Notes: generated by a model from the letters alone, not told the origin. 64,000 nucleotides of DNA from Dactylis glomerata (GCA_007115705.1 QXEO01000817.1:1718500-1782499), one strand, 5' to 3'; shown: positions 34,999 to 47,639, counted from the first letter of the stretch. Made by a program: numbers and translations.

Positions 34999-37150
34999 AG
35001 TTAATTTTTTACAGCAATTTTCTGATATAATATGTACCGTGTATGCTGTAGTATTTTTGCTGGTGAGTTTCTAACTTTTTTTTTTGGTATAAATTTTCAG
35101 CTTAATAACAGTAGTTTCTTGGTACAGTATGAACAGTATTTTTTTGGTATATTATGAATAGTGCACACTATAGTATTTTCCCTATAATTTACTATTAGTA
35201 ATTTCCCAGTACAATGAAGGACACAAACCGTAATTCTTCAAGAATAATTCTCTGACCTGAACCTTCAGCGTTAACAATAGTTTACCGATGGTAAGTACCC
35301 AATAGTAATTCTTCAATAGCGTATAAGTCATCGATGGTAATTTCTCAGCTATATTCTTTCAATGATGCACGACAAACTTGCACTGTAATTTTTTCGCACA
35401 ATACAGTATTTTCCAAGTGATTTATTATTAGTAATTTTTCCAGCTTTTGCGAGTATGGTGGTAGTAATTTATCGGTACACATATAACTTTGATGAATTTT
35501 TTACCGCAAGTTATCTTTAGCTATTTTATAGTAGTTTGTCGAGAGTCGTTAGGCATCTAATTTTTTCTCCGAAAGTAATTTATCGATAAAAATATTCAGC
35601 TTCAATAGTAATTTTTCAGTAGTAATTTTTACACGTTTACTACTATTTTTCCAGTGGGCGGTGCTCACATAATACTAATTATTCGAGGATATGTAATTCT
35701 TCAAAGGTTTTAGAGCTCCATCAGCTGTGCCACGTCAGCTATTGCACTGTAGATGTGCATCTACAGTACTCATGCTACAGTAGCATCTATAATTTAATTA
35801 AGTGCAATCTGGATATCTAGATGGTTCTTAAAGTATGTGGTCAAAGCGATGCAAAGTTGTCCACTATCTTCCTTTCTTTGATACGATACACCCGATAAAC
35901 AATACCGATAAATAGTGAACTGTTGTAGTTTCTGTTGTGATTTTTTGCTGTAAATTTTTCTTATAAAATTTTTAACACTAATTTAATCCAATAGTAATTT
36001 CGATGATAACTACCTAACAATAATTTTTGACAATCAATTCTTGCAGTAAATTTGAATTTTTAACCCCAAGTGTAATTCATTCCGACAGTAATTCCAATGG
36101 TAACTATCTAATAGTTATTTTCAACTGCAATTCTTCTCTCATAAGAGTTTTCTATATACCTATTCAACCGCAGTAATTTGCAACGACTCTTAATTCTTTG
36201 AAGCCAATTTTTTTACCAGTATTTCTTCAATGCTACAGGAATATTTTTTTGACAAAATTATTTAATCCCAACTATAACTCACCTGCAGTAATTTTGACGA
36301 TAATTACGTAATAGTTTTTTCAACGGTGCGCAATTTTTTTACGGTAATTTATCAACGTTATTTTTCCATCGGCACAAGAGTGGTAATTTTTTTTTGAACT
36401 TAGAGCGGTAATTGCTTGACATGAATTTTCCTCACAACTCTTCAACAGTAACTGCCTTCTTATGTAGTACTCCCTCTAATCGGAAATAAGTGTCGATAAT
36501 TTCATACTAACTTAATTCTTCGACAAAATTTTCAACCCCAACAATAATCTAACTACAGTAATTATCCGACAGTAATTTCAGTGATAGTTATCTAACAGTA
36601 AGTTCTCAATGGTGCGCAATTTCTTGACGGCAATTTATTAATATTATTTTCCTATCGGTACAAGCGCGGTAAGTATTTAACATAATTTCACACACAACTA
36701 TTCAATAGTAACTTCAGTACAAGTTTTCCTACGATTACTTTGAGATGGCTTTTCTTTTAACCTTCACCATTTAAATGATAAATATGCGACAACTACAAAA
36801 CAAATTCTAAACACTAACTACTTCTACTATAAGATTGGCATAACGGGCACGGAATTTTCATTTGGGCTTCACCAGTTAAAAGGTAGATATGAAATTGGTC
36901 AAAATACACACTCAAAAGAATATCGGGATTCTCCTACGATAAATTTGAGAAAACTTTTGTTTTAAACTTTAATTTTTAAAAGGTAAATACGCAGAGGCTC
37001 AAAAAAAGAACACTCCAAATAAGTAAATACTTCAACCCGTATAATTCACTCCCCCGGTAATTTTGATTATAACTATCTGATAGTATTTTTCAACGGGGCG
37101 TCAACAAAAACACTCTAAATAAATAATAAACTACTAAACAAATTTCCTAG
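34999..37150. repeat. A/T-rich block with interspersed GTAATTTT-type motifs
   Basis: About 2.1 kb with dozens of degenerate copies of AGTAATTT or GTAATTTTT, often preceded by a short CAACAG or CGACAG phrase, at irregular spacing. It has no open frame of note. It sits exactly where alignment to the flank of copy 2 breaks (34998) and resumes (about 37150, TTTCATTGATG), so it is an insertion or replacement. At about 36469 it contains CTCCCTCTAATCGGAAATAA, which looks like one end of a Stowaway-type MITE. The origin is unknown. Confidence 0.6.
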
Positions 37151-37314
37151 TTTCATTGATGCCTCTGGAAGCTACACTCGCCATGGCCATCCCAGATGTT
37201 CAGTTACTCTACTAGTACCCTGCCATGATACTCTAAGCCGGGGGAGGTGCGGCCTTCAGTTCGCACGGTCTCTCTCGGTGGTGGCACTTCGACTGGTTCA
37301 GTTTTGCGTGCGTT

Positions 37315-37469
37315 CACTTTTGCGAGAGTAGTCCATTAGGTAGTGTGTGGAGTGGAGTGGTGTTGTTGGACATCTGTTGCTTGTGACAGTGTTGTCGACA
37401 TTCTTGTATCAAACTCTCTCTTTCTTCTATAAAACGATGGTACGCAATTGCGTACTCTCAAAAAAAAAA
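37315..37469 (+). mobile_element. 5'-truncated LINE insertion with 14 bp TSD
   Basis: About 155 bases ending in a run of ten A are flanked by the direct repeat GTTTTGCGTGCGTT (37301-37314 and 37470-37483). The matching position in block A copy 1 (about 23576) has the target sequence once and no insert. A poly(A) end, variable-length TSD and short length are the hallmarks of target-primed LINE integration. Confidence 0.88.
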
Positions 37470-37483
37470 GTTTTGCGTGCGTT

Positions 37484-40240
37484 GCTGCTGGCTGTGCTCT
37501 CAGACCCAGCAGACCTAGGCCGCCGTCGCTGTCGTTCCTCCGCGATGCGCAGATCCCCAACCTTCCACCCCGACGCCGACGCGCAGGTGGTGGCCGTCGT
37601 CCGCCGGCCGTCGGCCGACGTCCACCCTCCTCCGTGAGCTGCGCCAGAGGCCAGACCACCGCCGGCGGCCTCTCCGCAGGAGATCGGTGAGCTGAAGGCC
37701 GGCTCCAGTCGCTCCTCCCTTCCCCTCCTCACCTCCTTGTTCTCGCCCCCGGCCCTCTCCGTCCGCTCTCCTCGCCATGGCGCTCGCGCTTCAGCCGCCC
37801 CCTTGTCGTCTCCTTGAAGCATCAGCATTTTTTTCCTTTTGTATTCTGGTCATACTACAGACCTGAACATTTCTTCTGCGTGTAGAGTTTCTCAGTATGA
37901 AGTTTGCAATTGTTAGATACAGAAAAGTCATACAGTATCACTTATTAGCATACGGGTAATTAAAGAAATGAAGGTACCCGCAAAATTTTTTTTTTTAAAG
38001 AAATGAAGGGTTAAATAGGTGAATCAGAGGATTCTGAATTACTGTGGTAACATCGTTTCTGATCCATTCCATTTGAATTGGCGTGGTACTGTTGGCAAGA
38101 GAGGAGTAGGCTATATATCCAGTGATTTACTGATGTTTTGCCCCAGGAAATTTCCTTTTCTTTCACAAGAGGAGAGCAGTGGCAAATCTGGATACTGAAA
38201 ACTCAGTGAAGAGCAAAATGCTCATCCTCTCTTACAAAAATGTAGGGCCGATTAACACAAAAGTAGTGTCTTTTTGCGGGCACAAAAGTTAGGTTGTTTG
38301 TTCCATATATTATTGAAGTTTCTGCAAAAGTCAACTTCTCTTAGTTTTTGAATGGCCGGTTTCTGTATTTGACCTTTTTTGGGGACTATATTTGTAGTGG
38401 TTGCAGATAGTAGATGGCATAATAATGGAAGACCAGCTAGAGCTAAAGGTAATTTATTGATTGCAGATGTTGTGAAAAAAGAGCAAATGTCTCTGTTATT
38501 TACAACTTTGTGCTTATCAGGCGAATGAGAGCCAAGATGTGCAAGGAACAGTTGCTCAGGTGGAAGAAAATGTTCACCAACCCTTTCAAGACTAAAGATA
38601 TTCTGTCAGAAATCATCATATTGCAGCAGAAATCAGGCATCAGCCACGAGGTCGGGTCACAAGTTCATAAAGGACAAACATTATTCATATCTGATAGCCC
38701 ATTGGAATAGCATACAGGTTTGCCTTTTCACTGCACCCTTGCCAAACATCCATCCATTCCAATACAAGTACAGTTATGTTATATTTTGGATCGAACCCTG
38801 TTGCTAGGTGTTTGCATCATAAGATTGATCTGGACGTTTGGCGTGTCCTTGATCATGATGCATCTGCACCTGCCACATCTCCCACAAAATTAGCAGTTCT
38901 ATAATTTAATTTAGATATTGCACAACCAGAGTAAAGTTGATGTGTATTATTTGTCATATATATATTCATAGTTGTTTCCCCTTCCTTTTTTGGTGTTATC
39001 TAGAGAAATAATTTTCCTGTCAAACATATCCGAAGAATCATTTTATTTGCTGCCAGTTGCATAATCAAAAGAATTTGCAGGGGAGTCTCTCCCTTTGTGG
39101 AATTATTTGCATTTATCTGATCTTAGTTATTCTTTAACGAAGCATTTGATTCTGCTTCGTTTAGTTCAGTTTGGCAATAATTTTTCTTCTGTACTTCCTT
39201 TCATGTTTTCTTTATTTTGCTAACACATTTGCATATTGCTTTGCAAGTTGCATATTTAAAAGCGTAAGTTTTTATTTACTATTGAAGATGGCGTGGTTCA
39301 TTGTTTGGAAGCCAAGGAGAGGTTGCTTTACGCCCCAGCTTTTTTGTTCTACTTGGATTTATCTGCTTTTCTTACAACCGTCCAGTATGAACCTCAACTC
39401 GAATTCTTATTTTCTAGGACATGCACGAGGCACTGGTGTTTAAAACATGTTATATTGCTATGGGAACCTGTAATTGGTTTTGTAAAAAGGTCTTAATGAT
39501 AACTTCTACCTTCTACTTGGTATTAATTAGGCTGCAACATTGTTGTTAATGAACTTAGTGAGCCACTACTCGGTTATTACTGCCCTTCTGGAATAACACC
39601 GCTGAAGAGGCAACAGTTCTGTTTTGGAAAGTGCAAGTGTGCAACCAAAGATACCCACATGGTCTCCCCTCGACTCAGACATGGCATGTGAGGCAGAACA
39701 AGGCCAGTCAATTGATATTTTCTTTCGTTTTTATATTTTCTATTCCTCTACTCTGTCAACCGGGAGGGCAGGTGGCCACCTCAGACCATCAGCCACTCCA
39801 CTGCATCGATGACGTTCGATTAAGATGGACGGTCATGCGTGTCCTGCTCTGCAGGGGCTTCCCTCCAAAACCCTACTCCCCACCCACCGCTTCCTCTCCT
39901 CTTCCTTTCCTTTCACGCCTGCCGCTGCCCCACTCCACCGGCCCTCGCCATTGATCAATCCACTATCCGTGAATAGAGAGATGAGGGGAATAGCCACGCT
40001 GGCCCGGAAACTCCCAGAAGCGCCACAATGTCTGAAGAGACGATTCGATAGGAAGGGGATGTTGCCGAGTAGGAGGACCTCGCGAGGGAGGGACAGCGGA
40101 CGGGCGTTGCGGTGGAGCCTCTTGCCTCACGGGCCGTGGCGAGGATGAGGGCTGGTGGATGAATTCGCCTGCAAGTTTACCACGCTGGCCACGTTGTGCA
40201 AGGGCACCATGCAGACGGCAAGGCGAAGCTCGCCTTTTCC
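37484..40240. other. Duplicated block A, copy 2: relic of an unidentified gene
   Basis: Second copy of the 23390-26400 block. ATGCGCAGATCCCCAACC recurs at 37544. The exon-like piece at about 38410-38451 here reads IVDGIIMEDQLELK in frame and, across GT..AG bounds, joins ANESQDVQGTVAQV then EENVHQPFQD and a stop (about 38521-38595). The terminal piece is open in both copies, in one frame only, which hints at past coding. No protein family recognised. Confidence 0.42.
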
Positions 40241-43200
40241 CCTAATGTACTCTATATTGTGTAGTGTGGGTGCACAGATAAAACAAGCCCTCGGCGCACA
40301 AGTGGGGCGACACTACGGCCACTTCATCAACCAAAAGCTCATAGCTTCACTAACGCATCCCTGTCTTTTCTTAGATTTTACTCATTTTATTGACCGATTA
40401 ATGCACTAATTTATTGCCATAATCTAGCATATTTGTCAGTGGTGTCAATCAGTAATGACCGGCCAAATTGTGCCCGCCAGTTTTATGTGTCATTACTGAC
40501 CTGCGCCACTACTGACAACGCCTGTCTGTCATAGCTTTTTTCTGGTAAAATAGGCACATGGTGAGGTTACTACCGATGAGTGTCTTAACGCTGACCAGTG
40601 ATGTGTGGTCAGTCATGCTAATATATAGTAGTACAAACATCACTGGATCATCTATTTCCAAGAGACCATAGCTGAAGAGCACATATAAGAGCCATCACGG
40701 TCACAACAAAAAGCCCTGATGGTACCTTTTTACATTCATCAGAGCAACATCAATATGAATCTTGTTTTTTCGCAAAAAAATAATCTTGCTCACTCGGTCA
40801 CTCCTGCAGGGGGCGTGATCTAGTTTTGCCACACCATCCGTCTAGATATGGTAGCTGCCACTGCAGGTCGTGGCGATGACTTCTCGGGTGAACTCAGTTC
40901 CGCCTTATAATGTTGGACTAAATTTGTTCCAGCACTTGCCACACTTGAGTGGACCTTACTGGGTTTTATCCAGAAATTATTGATGGACCTAGCCATCAAG
41001 TATCTTACCAAAAGTATATCCAAATTTCTAAAAGTTTAAACGGGCTGAACCATGGTGTTTTAGTCTTCCACCGCACTGATTTCACATGAGAGATACTGGA
41101 CAAGAAAGAAATGAGTGGTTGTTGTTGTATGAACAGTATGAGCACATGTGGAAACAAAAAATGCATTGTATATAAAGACTATCCAAATAAGCTGGCAGAT
41201 GATTAGAAATGCAAAGGTTGGGTGCTTTGCTGTCTGGTCCTGGGGTCTCTTGTCTTTTTTAGCCAAGGTTGCAAGCTATGATCTCCAGCCGTTGCTTTGC
41301 TTCAGACAAAACTAACAAGGGTATCTGGTCTTTGCACAACTGGACAAGAACATTAACTAGGTAGATACTGTGTTTACCTAGCTCCAAATACTCATCAAGT
41401 ACTGCTGGCATTTTTCGACATAGTAAAGCAATAGTAAAATTTGCGGTCACAAACATGCATGCATTTGTGCACCTCAAAGAAAATTCCAAAATTATTACGT
41501 CATCCATGACAATAGATACATTAGTAGAAGCTTACTGTTACGATCTCCGGCCAGCCTCAGAATTCAGGAAGGAGCTCACTGGAAAGTCTATTCCGGTTGA
41601 GAAGAGTCTCTGGTCTTTGTACAACTAGACAAGATAATTATTAACTAGGTACATACCTGTGCTTGACAAGCTCCAAATAATTGTGGAGTACTGCTGCCAT
41701 TTTTTGTCTCTAGTAAAGTAGTACAATTTGGGGTCACAAAAACGCATGCATTTATGCACTTTAAAGAAAATTCCAAAAATCTTACGTCATTCATGACAAC
41801 AGATAAATATTATTTATACTCAAATTAATCAGGAACATACGCGAGAATTAAAACTGGCAATCGGGCCGGGTTTGACTGGGTCGAACTCTGCAAAACCCAT
41901 GCCCGACTAACAAATGGCGAAGTTCTCTGCCCGCGACCCTGCCCATGGGTCTGAAATCAGACCCGTGCCCAAACCCGACGGGTCGCCCGACCCGATGGGT
42001 TGCCATCGGGTCTGCAAACTGACAAGAAAATAACAAGATTTCATATTTCAAAGCACATCACAGCATATGTAATTTCTTATGAGGTGAATATATGTGTTTG
42101 TAGCTCTCTAATTTGGTCACCATGATATGTTCATAGTGATGAATGAACAATGAACCTTTACATATTATGAAGAAACAAATTGCATATTTTGTAAATAATA
42201 GAAAATGTGCTATTGATGGTTTTAAATGTGTGCATAGAGTTAGAAAAGTGCTCTCAGCCATAGTAGATATGGTACTGACATTTCAATTGGTCACGTTGTC
42301 GTATTTCTAACAGTACCGATTACAACCCGCAACAATCTAGCTACTTTGTTATTAATTGAACATATTTTCCCCCCTCACATTTCATGCACCCAGTTGGCTA
42401 GTTACAATAATTCAGAAAACATCACACGATCATCGTGTCGGGTCAAGACACAACGCTAGGATCGTAGTGACGGCCACGGCACCCTGTCCTGATTTCTCCA
42501 TGCCAGAACAAGCCTATAATCTGAGTCTGGAGCTCATGAATTAGCTGGGTGTAGGAAATTTTCTGATTTGGCTGCACATGTTATCTCTGGCTGCCTAATT
42601 CTCTGATACTCATCGTGGTGGAACAAGACGTGGTAGTCACTTCATCTATAGTAGTACTTTTTTGTGTCATCTACACCATTTTTTTATCACATATTACTAA
42701 TCAATGACTCTTAGTTTCCAATGTTATAGCAGAGCCACACATATATTATTTTATCTAACCATTCACAATATTTAGCGCATACATATGTTTCATGTGTATG
42801 CTACTATTGGTAATCATGTTGATGCGCTTTGAGAGGTGGAGCCTGTGTTCTTCAGGTTAAAATGCATAATAAAACTACCTCTTAGCTGTAAACATGAATA
42901 AAGCTACATCATAGGTATCCAATGAAAATATAACTTGGTCCAGGCAATAAATTAAGTACTTCAAATAAAAATAAAAGGTACCCAATAAAACTGTCCCTAT
43001 GAGGTTTAAGCTTCAATCATATTAAGTAGAACTTTTAATGATTTATAAACAATTGACGTGATTTAGGTGTGAACTTAAACTCTTCCTTCGGCCCATCAAT
43101 CATATTATGTAAGATTTAGTGATCTCACAAGAATAAAACAATTAAAGCTTGACATTCTGAAATGAGAACTGTTTTCCTGTTGCTATCGAGCAAAAATATA

Positions 43201-43451
43201 TTCTCAAATAAGATAGGCACATATAAGGTATCCAACGAAACTATGCCTACATTCCACCAGTCAAATAGACTAAGGGCCTAAATGATCTTAGAATAATTTA
43301 AAAATAAATCTAAACTTGGCATTTTCTGAATGAGACAAGGTGTGTAATGACAAAAATAATAAAATGGGAGTAATAAAGAGCAGGAAGAGGATAGCCGTCC
43401 ATTTCCAACCTGTTTGTGTAAGTGGGGTGGCTTGGGAGTCCCCAATTCCCC
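40241..43451. other. Duplicated block B upstream of HPt copy 4
   Basis: Third copy of the intergenic block, ending in the promoter of copy 4. The sub-block containing GGTCACAAA..CGCATGCATTT occurs twice here (about 41320-41520 and 41610-41820), an extra local duplication. No gene seen. Confidence 0.55.
41846..42055. repeat. GC-rich insertion with GGGTCGGGC-type phrases
   Basis: About 210 bases absent from the aligned block B copies, with palindromic phrases built on CCCGACGGGT, CGGGCCGGGTTTG and GACCCGATGGG. It resembles a MITE or the end of a DNA transposon. No TSD could be defined. Confidence 0.45.
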
Positions 43452-43459
43452 TATATATA
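43452..43459 (+). promoter_or_regulatory. TATA box of HPt copy 4
   Basis: TATATATA followed by CCACACCCGCTTAG, 122 bases before the ATG. Confidence 0.6.
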
Positions 43460-43573
43460 CCACACCCGCTTAGTCCCAATAACCATCCCTTCCTACTTCC
43501 ATTCCCGCATCGCCCTCCTCTCCTCCCTTAGCTTCCTCCCACTAGCTAGCTCGAGTACTCGCTTCAGGTAGCC

Positions 43574-46500
43574 ATGGCGGCCGCGATAGTAGCAAGCATG
43601 TTGGCCACGGTGAGCCCTTCACTATTTCAGTGCCATTTGAATGAAGTTTTTTGTTTTTCCTTAGTTATTTCGAGATGGGAGAAAGCACCCTGGCATCTCC
43701 AACTTTAGTTTCTCCTTAGGTGGATTGGTAACTCAATACTGTTGGAGAATTTGAGGTTTTTGTTTCACCTTTATTTGCTGGGATAGGGTTTGCTGGATGA
43801 TCAGTTCCACCAGCTGCAGCTGCTCCAGGACAAGAGTGCCCCGAACTTCGTTGCCGAGGTCATCACGCTCTTCTGCAAGGAAGGCGAGCAGATCATCGGC
43901 GAGCTCGCCAAGCTACTGTAATTTTTCTTCCTCTGTTGGCTTGCTTGTCATGTTCTGTGTGATCAGATGTTTGATTCTTTGCTTGGGGATTCGGTTGTTG
44001 TTGTGTGTAGGGACAAGCCGTGTGTGGACTTTGACAAGGTGGATGCTTTTGCGCGTAAGCTCAGGGACAGCAGTGCATGGTGAGGCTCTTTTCTTCATCT
44101 TTTATTTCATGTTGTTTCTGTAGTAGTGCAGGAGCGGTGGTTGCTATTGGTGGCACACATATTAAATCCGAATAGATTGGAAGGAGGTAGATTCATTGTA
44201 AATTGTCTGGTCATCTTTGGGGAGAATTGTCGTTTGATCTTTGTAGCTTTTTATGAAGTAGACCTGGCTAACGCGATCCATTCTCCGAATTGATCGGACG
44301 GCCAGAGTATGTATTGGCATTAATTGTTTCATTGTGAGTGGCGCTTCTGATCAATATGGGGAGCGGTGAGATCTCTTTGTACCTTGTAGTAACTTATCAT
44401 GTACATCTGACAAACTTTGATCTGTTCCATACACACCGGTGGCATCTTCCAAATAATTTGGGGAGTTGTTGAGATCCGTTTGACCGTTGTACCGTTTCAT
44501 AACTTTGATCCGACAAATCATTTGTTGTTTTACTGTTTTGTATATTAGATACGACAAACCATTTGACTGTTATAGATCCAGCAAACTGTTTAGTCGTTTT
44601 ACTGTTTTATCATTTAGATCCGACAAACCTTGTGGCCGCTGTACCATCTTATGAATTAGATCCGACAAAATCATTTTGTCGCTGTACTGTTCTATTACTT
44701 AGATCCTACCAAACATTGGTTGTTAGATTCCAGAAAACCTTTGGCCATTTACTGTTCCATGGTTTAGATCCGAAAAACCATTTAGCCATTTAGCTGGTTT
44801 ATGGTTTAGATCTTCTTACATATATGAGCCCTGAAACAGATGGCTCAAGGAGTAGCACTCCAGATTCTCACGTTAAGTGATTCTTCCGGTTATTATTGGA
44901 GGATGACATACGTTCTGCCATCGTAGTGTTTTAACCTAGATGGGATAGTTTTATATTTGATTCCTTTGTTTGGAACAAATAATAGCAAATAGTTTTTCGA
45001 TTTTGGGATTTGTTGTGCTGGTATAGCTTCCCACACAATAGTATTTGTAGTTTCATGCACAGAAGATTTTCTAGAGTTAAACGTTAAATATTTAAGGAAA
45101 TAATAGAAACTTATTTTACTATGCTTAGAAACTAATATTATTATGCTTAGGAACTACTATTATTGTGCACAATCCATCCTATTACATAATCAATTTAGAT
45201 TCAGTTATGTTTGTGGTATCCATGTGTTTTTATGGGAATACATGTACGTTAGCCAGTGAGTGGTCTACATTCTTACCCTGGGTTTTCTTAGTCGTTTTAA
45301 CTAACTTGTTTACTTATATTTTGATAACCATAGTGCTACATTTGTATTTAATTGGGATGCATGAGTGAACAGAAAGAACAATGCTCTTTCTCATTCAATA
45401 AAGCAAGTTATTGGTACGTTCTTGATTGTATATTGCATGTTGCAGTGTTGGTGCTAAGAGAGTGAAGAACACCTGTATTCAGTTCCATGGGTTTTGTCAG
45501 GAGAAGAGCAGAGATGGGTACGTCACAATATTGTATTTTCTATCATTGTTTTATTGAAATCTTCGAACTTAATGTGGCCTAGCGTGCGTCCTTATTCTAA
45601 ATTTTATCGGAGATCGATGCAATTGCATGTTCATTGCTTTTATGTACTACTAAATTTGTTCAATCTTTAAAGGTAGCAATATTTTTCTGAGTCTACTGAC
45701 CATAGTTGGGTTTGGAATGTAACATACAATTTTCTATTCAATTGCCGTACTTGAAGAATGTTATATTCAATGTAGGAAACTATTCCACTCATTTTTTTAA
45801 ATTACAATTGGCACGAAAACACCTGGGCCTTCTTTACAGCACTAGCAGTATGCTCTGGTTATTATAGCATTTTATGTTCTAAACGGAAATTAAGTTTTGC
45901 CAACTTACCTGAATATTGCACAACTATCCAGTAAATAAACCTTTAACTTCTTGATGTTTCAATCTGCCATCATGTTACTTCCATAAGAGAGGTGTTGTTT
46001 CTCGTTACTGTTTACCTTTGACTATTGTAGATTATTTTCAGTGTACCTAAGTGTTATGCTTTATTAGGAAGTATATGTCCAGGGGTGACATTCAGAAGGT
46101 CTTCCCTTCAGCAACTGTTTAGATAATCCTGCCCATGCAAAATTTATTGTTATGGTGTCAAATATGAGCGACCATGAGCGTTTTTCAGTGCTCCTTTCAT
46201 GAATACTAATGGAAATGGGCTTCATAACGTACTTAACTGTTCTCCTTGTCAGATGCCTCATGGTACTGTATGGTGTGAAGAATGATTTCTGTGATCTGCA
46301 AACCAAGTTCCAGATTATGCTTCAGGTATTTACCTTATTTTCTGTAAAACTCGTGTCAAACTCTCAGTAACATTGCAGTAAACTGGAGTGTCCATCTTCA
46401 AAGGAAAAAAATAATTCAAAAGTTTTCTTGATATGCAAAATATTAAATTGGACAGAAGAAAAGATGCTAATGGAATGAATTCCGTTACTTTTCCTATCAG

Positions 46501-46795
46501 ACCTTATATTACAAGTAATATCTGTGGAATATAAACTAGCATGGGCATGCCATCTATTCTTGTTATGGAAATCTGTGAGGCATTTTCAGTGCTAAATTGT
46601 GAGTTGTACTTAGAGGCACCACTTGCTGTCTAGAGCAGTATATAGGACTGTCTGAATCTTAGCTTCACGTTGCTCTAAAAGGTCTCTATAATTTTTTGCC
46701 TCTAAATTTCTCACAGCATTGATAGACTTCATGCAATTGACCGGTTGCTCTATTTTCCAATGTAGCTGGAGCAGGCCTTCAATCCTAAGCAGTAA
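43574..46795 (+). CDS. Pseudo-histidine-phosphotransfer protein (HPt copy 4, most divergent active site)
   Basis: Exons 43574-43609, 43787-43917, 44011-44079, 45446-45517, 46253-46325 and 46766-46795 give an open 136 aa protein with the same phases as the other copies. The active-site helix reads FARKLRDSSAC. The phospho-histidine is Arg71, the following Gln is Lys, the conserved Lys is Arg74 and the conserved Gly is Asp75. The base change at the exon 3 end also turns the usual Ser into Cys. The rest of the bundle (GLLDDQFHQLQLLQD, VGAKRVKNTC, LEQAFNPKQ) is kept. It cannot transfer phosphate. It may be a pseudo-HPt inhibitor, or an early stage of decay that still has an open frame. Confidence 0.85.
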
Positions 46796-47498
46796 GCTGG
46801 AACAGCAATGTGGGAGTCGCGTGTTCTGATGGCACTGCTGACTTTGAAGTCGTAGAACATGCTAAGCTTAGCTTTTATCTTGGAGTCGTTTGCTTCTGTG
46901 AGGTCGTCTGTAGCTGCTTAGCGGCAAGTTGGTCATTTAGCATCGCCGATGCCTCTGTTACTGTCGGCAATGTCGTTTTTATTTTCCAATGGTCAAATAA
47001 GAATTATCCGCTTTCGTTTTGCGGATCGTCAGTGATCAATCTGGCTGCTCAGTTCTAGCCAGTTTCTAGGTTTGTAGGAATGCGGAAGCAGTGTAATCTG
47101 GACGGAGTAGTGCCTCGTCGGTCGGTTGTAGGATTGCATTGTGATGAAATCATATATCAAATTATCCTTGTCATGCCATGAAACCGCTATACAATTGCCC
47201 CGGTCATTCTCATGTGGCATCGAAACCATCTGAAAGCCGATAATTATTTGAGATTCAGTGATACTCAAGTTGCACTCATAAGATGAATACAGAACCCTGA
47301 TGTACGAGCTGCTCAAATGAGGTAAAAGCTTTTCATGCTATATCTTTTCTTAATGGCTCTGACATCCCTGCTGCAGTTTCTGGCGCTCGAATATTCATAA
47401 AGGCTCGCTCCAGCTCCTTATCTCATCTCAGCTGCACATGTTTTCTTTTTCTTCAAAACATAGCAGGAGAGCTGCCATTTCGATCATAGAGAAGAGGC
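46796..47498. other. 3' UTR and flank of HPt copy 4
   Basis: Shares the 3' UTR phrases of the other copies. From about 47320 it resembles the flank of copy 1 (ATTCATAAAGGCTCGCTCCA), and it lacks block A. No gene seen. Confidence 0.5.
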
Positions 47499-47500
47499 TA

Positions 47501-47590
47501 CTCCCTCCAATTGGAAATAAATATCGGTGACTTAGTACAAACTTTGTACTAAGTACAAAATCACCGACATTTATTTCTAATCGGAGGAAG
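47501..47590. mobile_element. Stowaway MITE, 90 bp
   Basis: Starts CTCCCTCCAATTGGAAATAA and ends in the near inverted repeat TTATTTCTAATCGGAGGAAG, flanked by TA on both sides. The centre is a perfect hairpin (TTAGTACAAACT, then AGTTTGTACTAA on the other strand). TA target and CTCCCTCC ends define Stowaway. Confidence 0.93.
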
Positions 47591-47639
47591 TATATATTTT
47601 TTTAGAGCCACGGGCAGGCATGACTGCTCAACATTAGTA

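Noticed and set aside
43806..43812. His in FHQLQLLQD of HPt copy 4 as a replacement phospho-acceptor
   Set aside because: It lies in the exon 2 helix, not at the phosphorylation-helix position, and is Gln or Tyr in the other copies.
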